DNA from: Litoditis marina
Lineage: Eukaryota; Nematoda; Chromadorea; Rhabditida; Rhabditidae
Direction: 5' to 3'
NCBI GenBank assembly: GCA_964036275.1
Contig: OZ038434.1
Coordinates: 23,115,879-23,179,878 of the forward strand
Length of the DNA stretch: 64,000 nt
The notes beneath the pieces are model-generated. The model searched no databases. It saw only the letters and a program-made list of their open reading frames with translations, and had not been told where the DNA came from. Positions within the stretch are counted from its first letter, which is position 1; each line of letters starts with the position of its first letter. Position numbers and translations under genes: made by a program. Below are positions 54,676 to 64,000 of this stretch, one piece after another.

Positions 54676-57600
54676 TGGAGACAGGTCACAGGAAAGGTGA
54701 TTTCTCGAACAACTTACACAGGCTGCACGTATCCGTTGTGAACTCTGTCTTCAACGTCAGCGAGTGCCTGAAATGTATGACAAAATTAAATGAAACCATC
54801 TTTCGGGAAAAAACGTGTAATCGTTTTGAATCTCGAAAAAAAAACGTTTTGAATCTCGAAATTTTCGAATTCAACTTTTAAGTTTAAGCTTCGAGTTCGA
54901 CTTGAACTACCCCAGTGCACAGAATCTGAAGTTTGGCGACATGGGAGTTAGTAATCACCACTACACAGCACAAAGTAGAACTACCATAACCCGAACCATT
55001 GAATGGGCAGTAGCACTTCAGCTATATTATAAGTCTGTACAGCGCATGATAAAACTACTGTAACCCGAACTTTTGAATGGGCAGGAATACTTCTATAGTC
55101 TGCACAGCGCAAGATCAACGTACCGTAACCCCAACTATCGATTAGGCAGCGAGTTTGACCTACCTTAAGGTGGAGATAGGCGGAGGGAAGTGCCCCGTGC
55201 ATCCACGGCAGACCGAGAACCGAGAGGAGAATGTTCAACAGACCCACGACCAATAGATCCCAGTTGTAGGCGGATCCCTTCTTCAGACTGCAAGTAGAAA
55301 TATAGGCGATAAGTATTTAGAAATACAGGAGACACTGAGCACTAATCTATAATAGAAACTATGAACTGATTATCATAAGTACACATTCTCTGTTGAATTC
55401 TCCACTTCTACCCGAACCCATACAAAACATGAGTATTTTAAACTAGAAACGTATGCAAACTTTCATGTTTCGACCTTCTGAGGCTCTCAAAATGTAAACA
55501 ATTGTCAAATAAAGTTAATTGGAATCACTACAAACTAACAAGTGGAAGGATATACAAGAAAATATCGAATTTCCAACCTGTGCTGTTTGTTATCAATTGT
55601 GTTGGTCACCAGTACTTGATCCATGAAAAATAGGAGAGAAAGAGGAAATCCTAGACCAAAAGCAATCAGATGAGACTGCCACGAGAGACCGAACACAGAG
55701 CCGATGTCAATGTCCGAATTGTACGGATAGTAGTTGAACGTGGCTTCTGGAATTCAATTCATCAAATTTCATGGGTGGCATTACTTTTTGGAACTGTTTA
55801 TGAACTTTTTAGCTTTTTTCGGGCCTTTTAGGACAGTTTAGGTTGCTATACTAGTTGCTGTACCACACGAGGTCAATGTCTATGTCAGGTTGTAGTATTA
55901 GATGAACGTTACTTCTGGAAGAGAGAACATTATCTGCGTCTCTCGTTATGCCCGCTCTCTCGACCGCCATAGGCGTTATTGGTCAAAACTATCAATGCAA
56001 AATGCTTACTGCTTATCGTAATTGTTACCATTTTTTTCAACTTTATTTACAACAATAAGACCAACTAACTGTCGACGTTGTAGAACAGGAAATAGGAGAT
56101 GAGTGCCATGACGATCACTCCAATGGGAAGAGCGTAGTCGGAGAGAGTGTCCCGCATTGTACTGAGATAAAGGGAAGGATAAAATACTCGTCTCAGGCTG
56201 GACCCCAACTAATTGTACGTTATGCTAGAAGATCGCGGTACCTTCATCCCATCCTGCGTCTCCTCGAACATGCGCTATTTCTCTGCTCTTACATCTCACC
56301 GGGATATAAGAGACAAGAAATAGTGAGGCAGAGCGAGAGACGCAGGATGGGATGAAGAGGTGGAGTCCTCCTAGCATACCTACTCAGTAACTTGAAAGGC
56401 GACATTGGTAATCTTTAGAGTAATTTGAACAAAGTCCACGGTATTAAGTCTGTAATCCTAGCAGTTCAATCAATGGGCATGGTTTGAACGTAGACAAGTT
56501 CAACAGTGAAGTCAGAAATTTTAGAAATGATTGGATTCTCAATTCTACTAGACATCGACACATACGTAAAACTGTTCGTGCTGCATCAAGAATTGTTGAT
56601 TCACAAAAAAAATTAGGTTCAAGTCCTTCAAACTGCTCGGCAGCCCACCTACCGTTGTAGAAAGGGGCTGCTGCGCAGCGAAGAGAGAGTCAGACTCGTC
56701 CAAAGTGTCCCGAAAACGAGGAAAACGAAGAGAAGAGCAGCAGACGGAGCACAACCACCTGAGAAAATCAAAAATGTAGTTTGTAGTTTGAACTGAACTG
56801 TACTTGAAAAAATCACAATTACAAAAGTAAGAACTGGCGTGAAATAGCGCCCAAGGGAGCACAACCACCTAAACTGATGAATAAATCTAGTTGAGTATTC
56901 GAGGAAACATTTTTGATATAGGAAAGTAGAGCTTGGTTTCTAGGGCCTTCTGTTTTCTGAAATACTTCATTTCTTTCCTACGTTTGCCCTACTTGTTTTG
57001 TTCGTATCCAAAAGCAGATACGAAAAAAAGAGTAGGTCAAAGATACTCAGAGGTGTGCAGTTCAGTTTTAAGAACCATGCTTTCAAAGAGAAACACTAGA
57101 TTATCAAATATAGTATAATTATTCCCTTTCTCACCTGAGATCTGTAGTGTTTGTGTGCCATTCAGACTGTAGCACTCCGAGTAACTTTCAGTGTACGCTG
57201 AAACATGACATTTCAAATGAATGATCTCGTTGTGTTACAAACAGGAAATTCTGAGTTTCGAGGTTTACAGCTTTAGAAAGTTCGTCGAGTTAGAGTTCCT
57301 TTCGTCTCAAAAAAAAAGACGAAATAGGAAGAACTCGAAATTCGTTAAAATTGAACATCATCTACTACCTATTGTCATTCATTTTTCAGAATTCCGCAAC
57401 TGTAAACAGAGAAAATGGTGAAATAAAACACCAGTTCAAAGCAGGAGAAAAAACTCATAAGTAAATCATGAAGACTATAATTGTTATTCAGTTAAAATTT
57501 TTATAACGATATATATCTGTAAGTAAAGGTTCAACGAACACTTACTTGAAACAATGGCCTCCACGGCTTTGTAAGTTAGAGCAAATGCAATGAAAAGGCC

Positions 57601-60348
57601 GAAAATCTCCTCTGTTGATCTGAAAAAGGAAGTTTGAGTCTTTCAACAAATTTGAACCTTTCAGAATACAAATTTTGTGACTTTTCACGTTTATTATAGC
57701 CTTCCAAGCTGTCTAGGTCTAATTTGTTCTTACAGTTCTTTGCATAGCAGAACACTACTTCAGTTGTTCTACTTTTCAGTAATATAATAAAACGTTCTTG
57801 TGGATGTATTTACGTTTTACGTGAACATTCATGTCGTTTTTAGTGAAGTAAAAAATGAATAACATACCTTTTAGTGTATTTCATCAATTGCGCAGCTTGG
57901 AAAATGGCGTAAAGTATCAGGAATATCTGCGCCCAGATACCGACGGCAGCGTACATCGAATAGAAGGAATACCCGTTCACTTCCGAAATTTTCTGGATAA
58001 CTGAAAGACAATTCAGTTGGTTGTATATTGTCATAAAATAACAATTGGTGATAATTGAAAAAAACTAATCTAAACAAAAAGGGGTGTAACTTAATTTTAT
58101 TGGTATTCTGAGTTGCGAACACATTATTACCGAACAATCCGGCCTCGAACCGCTTGGATCAGACTACAAAAACAGCAAAATAGAGCAACATCGTAGCAAC
58201 AATCAATATGAATTTGAACTGATACTTACCTGATATGTAAATGCTGAGCGGAGCAGTTGTAGAAATAATCAATAACTCTTGACCTCCGAAAATACCAAAA
58301 ATTATACCACCGATCCATTGACCAAGTATAACCTTTTGGACGTCTGAAATTTGCATTGTGAAAACAAGGGCGTCTTCAAGAGTACGTACGTGGAGAATAA
58401 TTGGATTCTGTTTCAAAATTCTTAACTTTTCAAGATCCATCACCGTACCATAATTGAAAAGGCCTTCAATTTCGGTCTCAACTAAGTTAAACAACCACAA
58501 CAATAAGACAAGGAGGTATTATAAAACTTTTTAGATGGAAATGGCGATTGAGCAACGATTTCTCGGATAAACTTCACTTGGGCATGTTTCGCGCCAGCAA
58601 TTGCCAAAATAATAGGAATTTAGAATAGAAATGAATGTTTTAGAAAGAGGGTGTTTCATGCCTAGGAAGACACAAAATTCCCCCAACTTTATTAATAGTG
58701 GTTCAGTGGAATAGAATGTGAGGCAATTAAACTGGGCGAACACAATGTAACAGCATTTTGTGAGACTTGTACTGGGTTGTTTGCATGAGGTATTTTCTTT
58801 ATAAAATAGAAGATAACAAAGGAAATACATATATTTACTAAGTATAAATGAATTTACATAACATTAGGACAATAGCCAAAGCGGCGATATAAATATGATT
58901 GTTCGTGTTTGTGTTTGCATTTGTAGTGCGAATTGTATCGTGTGGGTTTACATCGTATATTACATCTCGAAAACCTTCGTTTATATCGTATCTCGTATGA
59001 AAAAGCAATAATACACCGCACACAGCAGTATTTTATGCCAAGTTTCTGTATTGCGCCCTCTAGAAACGGCGGCACAGTTCATACCGTAATCTCGAGCCAT
59101 TCCCTACTCCTGCGCATCTTAGGCGCTGGAGCACGTTTAGCGAAGGAGAGTGATAAGCGTAAAACTTGTAAAAAGTAGTCGCGCTCGTCGCGACAGCATG
59201 AGAAAACTAAAAGTAATTTTACTGGGTTAAAAAGAGGATGAAAACTATATTATAACAAAATGATAATATCAAGTAAACCAACTAATTAGTCCGCCAGTGT
59301 TCTCATCATTGAGCATTCCATACGCAATTGAAGTTGGTAGAATTGTAAAAACGAGAAAAACGGAGGTAGAAATGACTTTGGAAAAAGATTGCACATCTTT
59401 GAAACCTGCAGAAAACATCATTTTCATTTTTTAACTGAGAAGTGATAAAATCAATCAATCCATTCCCAATCAATGTAAAATACATACTCATAACACAGAA
59501 AAAACAAATAGAGTTTGTTTCTACCTAGCTCGAGCAAAATTTGGAACACAGTCAATTTTATTGATGAAAAATCGTAAAATGCAGTAGAGTGTTCATTCTG
59601 GTGTTCTCGGTTATTTATTGAACCTTGATTGCTAAGATTGTCGGTTACTTCCCGGTTACTTTCCTCACCGGTTACTTTTTAATTAGCAAAACGTTTCTGA
59701 GAGGGAAACACTTTATAAAAACTGACCATCAGTAAAATCTGATCCGTAATGTTTCCATCTCCTCACGAAGTCATTGTAAATACCACGGCCGGGGGCAAAA
59801 CTTTCCTTCTGAAGAATCAACTTACATATTAAAATTACACGTTTCACGTAAACCACATAAGCCACGTGACATTTTTAAATCACTGATTGTGCGTAGTTTT
59901 TCGATTTTTACTCATTCTATCATTCTTTCCAACTATAAATATTTGGGGAGAGGGTTGGCAACCATGAAATAGGAAAATGTTCAAACATGCTCATGATGCC
60001 TATGAAAACGTCAAATGAAAAAGATAAAAACACTGAGTGCGTGACGATTAAGCTCAAAGGCATTAGGCTACAACCTACAACTCAAGTTTAAACATCAACA
60101 ACAAGTTCAATGTGTCACAATGGGTAGTTTCTGAGAATAAACTACCTTTGTGAACGTTTGGAGAGAAACAACTCATACAGTTTCTACTAAGAGACATCCG
60201 CTCAATGTGCTCAAGCTTAATCGTCACCCACTCGAACACTAAAGTGAACCGATCGTACCTCTTGCACACTGCCTGCCTCATCTGTTTCAGTAAACGAGCT
60301 CTTGGAGTCCTTGCTGGAGAGTCGAACGGCGGATACCAACAGTTTTTC
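52080..60348 (-). CDS. SLC4 family transporter, SLC4A11/borate-transporter type (5' end not found)
   Basis: Sixteen exons join in frame to 550 residues: 60259-60348, 59727-59808, 59283-59405, 58230-58343, 57868-58000, 57546-57619, 57135-57197, 56653-56758, 56070-56161, 55578-55746, 55164-55287, 54718-54767, 54044-54162, 53509-53588, 52703-52872, 52080-52143 (TAG). Hallmarks in order: GRGIYNDF...DFTDG, SIAYGMLNDENTGG (first helix), GGIIFGIFGGQELLI, RSTEEIFGLFIAF, an N-glycosylation loop (ECYSLNGTQ), GLPWMHGALPSAYLHLKALA, VEDRVHNG, VRETRL, and YPPSHYIRSVPQR. The last motif and the C-terminal EAVDSEH point to SLC4A11/BOR rather than bicarbonate exchangers. It is a plasma-membrane transporter; in the family, borate, H+/OH- and ammonia have been proposed as substrates. 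The cytoplasmic N-terminal domain and start codon are missing from my model; the first listed exon is internal. Confidence 0.94.
52488..52530 (-). pseudogene. Exon echo of SLC4 exon 15, 3' edge
   Basis: aaataaaattacctgagtgg then aataaagagcgcaatgac is identical to 52691-52728, so it includes the donor and about 30 coding bases. The lack of mismatches suggests a young copy. Confidence 0.93.
52950..53072. mobile_element. MITE-like palindrome, family 1, copy 2
   Basis: Same as 4985-5101: aagaaggacgattatgtggt at the left, cattatcgtcctactt at the right. Confidence 0.88.
53099..53158 (-). pseudogene. Exon echo of SLC4 exon 15, 5' edge
   Basis: acactgcggatgtagtgcga then gaacgctggaa copies acactgcggatgtagtgaga then gaacgctggaa at 52839-52877, including the acceptor (CTGG = CCAG on the minus strand). 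The MITE lies between copy and original. Confidence 0.9.
54170..54680. repeat. Purine-rich minisatellite and (GA)n run
   Basis: About ten units of roughly 42 bp (gggaaaatgagagagggtag then agaaagaggggaagagagag) to about 54480, then irregular purines, then (GA)n at 54623-54671. It lies in an SLC4 intron and explains the long LSPF-rich ORFs there. Confidence 0.93.
54955..55150. repeat. Three-unit tandem repeat, about 66-74 bp
   Basis: aactaccataacccgaac, aactactgtaacccgaac and cgtaccgtaaccccaact begin successive units that also share gaatgggcag and tacagcgca. Confidence 0.8.
56215..56386. mobile_element. PAL hairpin element, copy 6, in SLC4 intron
   Basis: cgttatgctagaagatcgcg at the left, centre catctcaccgggatat, and cctcctagcatacctactca at the right. 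Confidence 0.88.
56845..56880 (-). pseudogene. Short exon echo of SLC4 exon 8 acceptor
   Basis: ggagcacaaccacct is identical to 56746-56760, the 5' edge of the exon with its acceptor. It is short, so less certain than the others. Confidence 0.6.
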
Positions 60349-61085
60349 CTGAACTAGACTATTTTGTTGAAAATTTTAAATGTTGTTCTAGAATAGAAAA
60401 AGAATGCGACTATACAGTTAGTCAAATAGCCTGGGTTTAAACATCGAGACGTATATCGGAGGCTCAAATACTCATGTCTCTCTTCATTTTTATATCAACA
60501 ATTTTATACGATTTGGCACCGAAAATAACAGAAACGTTAACTTTAATTCAACTAGAGTGTTACCCTGAGGTATATCAATGTCCACTAAATATGTGCGTAC
60601 CTTTATTTTCTCTGTGTCATTCAAATGTGCGCATTCGTGGCGGATTTCACTATTGGAGAGGAGGGACTCAGGTGAAAAGTCAAGGGAATAAAAGTCCCTA
60701 ATAGGGGGGTTTCGGGTAATCGAGTGAGTGGGGGCCTCATAGTCCCTAAAAGGCCCGCGATTCTACAGTGAACTGCGCCCGCCCGCGAATAATGTGCTCG
60801 GCGGCGAAAACCCGATTAGTCCTTCAACTCGTGGAAATTTAAAAAATGTATCAATTTTATACGTTTTTTCTTGTTATAATTTATTTTATGTATAGTTTTT
60901 TCGTCATATTTCAGTTCTTAGCCCTCCGATCAATGTTTCGCGTACATGCACCCTATTGTTTTGTAAAACGCTCGAGTTTAATTCCAGTTTTCCTTGTCGA
61001 AATCCTATTTCGGCCTAAAACTGTTCTTCTTTCAACGTATCATATTATATTCGTTGGAATTGGTTTCTATCCTTTTCACTTCTAG
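60349..61085. other. Upstream of the found SLC4 exons; no exon assigned
   Basis: 60650-60790 is an inverted form of the gcccttttagg repeat (agtccctaataggggggttt, agtccctaaaaggcccgcga). A possible minus-strand exon at 60601-60649 is open but has a weak acceptor and no family match. The SLC4 N-terminus must lie here or beyond. Confidence 0.4.
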
Positions 61086-63122
61086 GTTCCCCGATAATCT
61101 TGTGTCCTCCTCCTCCTTTTCCTATCTGATGCGCTGGATGTTTTTTCTATCGAGGTGAGGCAATGAGCATACAACATGTTTTGTATTTTCTGAACAAAGG
61201 GAGAACATTCAGCTTACGAATCACTCAATTTAAAAGTGGAGAGGTGTTTGAGCTTGAAAATATGACCTCAATGCTTAATTCCCATTCATTCTTATATGGT
61301 TCTTGGTTTTCTATAATTTGAATCCTGGCATTGACTTTGATTTCCGCTGGCAGACCATTCATTTAAACATTTTTGTACGTTCTGATTCGTTTGTTGTATC
61401 GCAGGTGGAAACAGACGGTAAATGGTCGTACGTGTAAACATATGCGTCAATACTGCCTGATTTTAGAGGAATATTTCTATTTTGAATACGGATCGTAGTG
61501 TTTGGTCCTATTAGCAAACTAGCACCCAGAATGCAAGACTAACATATGCTAGCATTATTACTGTTCCCAATTAGAATAAATGAAGTCTGCTAGCAATCAT
61601 TGCACGAAGGTTGGCCACATGTTGATTCTTCATATGTTGATTCGTATAACCGAAATTCGAGTCAACGCCTAAATCTTGCATACATTTATGTTAAATAAGC
61701 ACTGTTTATGTTTTATAAACCAATTTAATGTATGGTTGTGTTTACATACCAGTAAGGTGTTATCATTCAAATACGTGAAAATTCCCCGTTTTCGTTGAGA
61801 AATAGAAAACTTCTTTCGACATTGACGGAAAATAGTTCCTTTTTTATTTATATGGAATGCCTATTCGGACAAATTTACGTGCATATGGCTATGGTGCTTT
61901 AACTAAATTCTCCTGTAATTTCTGTAATTCTACAACAACAATGGTCAAATTCTGTGATGTTTCACCCAATTTCACCCCCTTGGCAGTAGTTGTAATTTGT
62001 AGTATTGAACATCATGTATAATATATAGCGGTTGATCGCAAAGTTTCCTGATTTTGAGGTTAGTAAGATAAACAATTGGATATTATCGAAAAAGTGTAAT
62101 ATTTTTTAGCCAAATTTTGTAAACATAATTCTAAAATTGCAAACATGAGCCTAATTTTGAACTCTTTCTCGTCTCTGTGGACTAGATACGACCGCTCTCC
62201 CGTGACAAACTGCATGGCGGGCAATCTGTGGGCACACCTAAAACCTGATTGTGTACTTTAGTATTTTCAGATTATCTTCCGTCTCAACTTTGGATGCAGC
62301 CCCATGTCTGTGATGAGAAAGCTCTGTGGAGGCGTCCCTCGAAGCAAGGGCTTTCTGGGAGAGGTAATTTGCATACGTTATTCTATCAGTACGTTTAAAT
62401 GAAGGAAATCCAAGGTTATAGCCTACATTAATGAACCTTGACGTGTTAAAATCAAGAAAATGTTGTTTGTGTTGGCTGGTGTTTTCGCCAATACAACCCT
62501 ATCCTTTTTATTTGTTGATGTGTCAACTTCTGTTCTCGGAGCGTGTTTAGTGACAGTCGCACATAAAGGGAAACGTTGAGCTCGTGTGCTTTATATTATA
62601 TCTTCTGCTGCTCAGAGTTTGGTTAATTTGAGAAAATTTGTATTGTGAATATTTTTTTAGTAATAGTTTGATTTCAGGCTTATGTTCGCCTCTGTATTCT
62701 CTGCTGGAGGGAACAACATATATATTGTCGCAAAGGTCAGTTATAGCTAAAGTTTACTATTTCTCAACTTTCCCATCTCGAAAATAGTCGTTCATAGTCG
62801 TTGTTTAAATTTTGAAGAAAAACAATGTTCGGTCTCTTATTTCGATCTGTTCATGTACATGTGCCCATGTCAAGAGTTCTAAAATATATATTGTTCAGGT
62901 TGGAAATAGTTATAAATTGCTGTTTTCTTTAACTGGCTGAATAACTTGAAAGTTTGAAGTGAAACCATTTTTTGCCCCACCTAGGAAAAGAGCCGTATTG
63001 AATATAGTTTTGTTCGTAATACGGATTCCCATCCCATTTAATGATAATTCGCGACAAACAGTTGAATTACAGGAATACGGTGAACGGTGCTACCAAGGTG
63101 AATCTGAGCAATCCCGTGATGT
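61086..63122 (+). CDS. Candidate plus-strand gene of unknown type (weak)
   Basis: Segments flanked by good splice sites: 61086-61154 (FPDNLVSSSSFSYLMRWMFF), 61405-61417, 62271-62363, 62678-62735, and a last one from 63073. Joined in the phase set by the first segment they read IIFRLNFGCSPMSVMRK, AYVRLCILCWREQ and stop at 63079-63081. In the alternative phase the last three segments are also open to a TGA at 63120-63122. I recognise no domain and no start exon. It could be chance open sequence. Confidence 0.22.
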
Positions 63123-63239
63123 GAGCTGACCAGATCGACACCGGACGAACTAGTGAGTAGCAGCAGATTTTAATTTTTGCCTAAATAGCTCGGTGAAAGT
63201 TCAGTTATTTCATGTAGTGTCCACATATGTTGCAAAATA

Positions 63240-63590
63240 GTGTGCGAAATAGGGTTGTTAATCGAGTTCAAAATTTCGAGTTTTCGAGTTTTCGAGTTTT
63301 GAGAAATTTCGAGTTTTCGAGTTTTCGAGTTTTGGGAAATTTCGAGTTTTCGAGTTATCGAGTTTTCGAGTTTTGGGAAATTTCGAGTTTTCGAGTTTTC
63401 GAGTTTTTGAGTTTTGGGAAATTTCGAGTTTTCGAGTTGTCGCGTTTTTGGAAAATTTCGAGTTTTCGAGTTTTCGAGTTTTGAGAAATTTCGAGTTTTC
63501 GAGTTTCGAGTTCGACTCAACTCGAAAATTTTCGAGTTTTTTCGAGTCGAGTCGAGTTTCGAGTTCGAGTTTAACAACCCTAGTGCGAAA
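63240..63590. repeat. (cgagtttt)n tandem repeat with terminal palindromes
   Basis: Units tttcgagttttcgagtttt with gggaaa spacers, ending in cgagtcgagtcgag palindromic words and flanked by agggttgttaa / ttaacaaccct, which are inverted repeats. Confidence 0.93.
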
Positions 63591-64000
63591 CTTCAACTTT
63601 CAGATTTGACCGAGCAAATACTAATTGAAAGTTTTTGCACAAGCACGGAGAATGCTCCATTTAACCGCGTTTATCGTTAACCGCGCCAGTTGACCGCAAA
63701 TTTTGCCCAAAGACATTGAAAAAAAGGGTCACTAAAGGGTTGATAGAAAAATGGTTAAATGGTTGACTGTAACCCGTCAGCGGTTAACTGACAGGGTTAA
63801 ATAAACTCGCGGTTCCTAGTGGAGTTTGCCCACAAGCACACCATCACTTAGCCAGGCTGTGTTTTCAGTTGAGTGGAATCGTGCATCTCATGAAAAGTGT
63901 TCGACTATTTAGTTAAAAACCATACTTTCAGACTCGGGACACAACAATTCGAGCATCCTGCGAAAACTACACTTCAACTCCACAATTTCTCGAGATTATT
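63591..64000. other. No gene seen
   Basis: AT-rich, with ggttaa/ttaacc words around 63660-63800 (for example gttaaccgcgccagttgacc). Nothing coding is supported. Confidence 0.4.

Noticed and set aside
54036..54689. 217-residue minus-strand ORF rich in LSPF
   Set aside because: Only its C-terminal 39 residues are the real SLC4 exon (54044-54162); the rest is minisatellite.
60601..60649. Extra upstream SLC4 exon
   Set aside because: Open frame and GTACGC donor, but a poor acceptor (CCAATAG), no family match and overlap with repeat sequence; left out of the model.
63170..63680. ORFs with FEFSSFRV or KLENSKTRNF repeats
   Set aside because: Translations of the cgagtttt tandem repeat.

Overview
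The window is nuclear DNA of a nematode, most likely a rhabditid. The evidence is worm-type splice sites (TTTTCAG acceptors, GTRAGT-like donors), exons of about 30-170 bp, possible trans-splice acceptors just upstream of start codons, nematode-type secreted protein families (T-rich/DUF281-like), and a multi-gene-family P-glycoprotein. I cannot name the species. All gene models were spliced by eye, joining exons only where the reading phase closes. There are six supported protein genes and one tRNA; the other ORFs are intron or repeat noise. LAYOUT. 1-16.6 kb: four small secreted-protein genes, all on the minus strand. Gene C (16647-15857) is a two-exon, six-cysteine peptide. Gene B (15117-9260) and gene A (6227-1208) are paralogues, each with a signal peptide, a basic R/N/G/E linker built from a run of 30-48 bp microexons, and a C-terminal region with two modules resembling DUF5648 repeats, ending in CYVW. 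Gene D (8869-6882) lies between them and encodes a signal peptide, a threonine-rich linker and a DUF281-like domain. 16.6-26.5 kb: no gene I can support, but dense repeats, including two families with tRNA-like heads (SINE-like), palindromic MITE-like hairpins and an AT-rich palindromic array. 26.6-49.4 kb (plus): a full-length ABCB P-glycoprotein of 38 exons and 1324 residues with two complete ATPase cassettes. 49.4-52.1 kb: tRNA-Lys(CTT) and a 705-bp terminal-inverted-repeat element. 52.1-60.3 kb (minus): 16 exons of an SLC4 transporter of the SLC4A11/borate-transporter type, with the membrane domain complete but the cytoplasmic N-terminus not found. 60.3-64 kb: repeats and a weak plus-strand candidate gene. 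MAIN OBSERVATION. Introns beside real exons repeatedly carry decayed copies of that exon's own edge together with its splice site ('exon echoes'). I found them around at least eight P-glycoprotein exons (exon 8 has four copies), two SLC4 exons and one gene D exon. The microexon runs in genes A and B look like a productive outcome of the same kind of exon-scale tandem duplication: the internal exons share length, phase and coding motif and can be lost or gained without a frameshift. Together these suggest a genome in which small tandem duplications spanning splice sites are frequent, and in which most decay but a few are kept as coding repeats. The genes show no evident common pathway: A-D are probably secreted proteins of unknown role, and the P-glycoprotein and SLC4 protein are plasma-membrane transporters.
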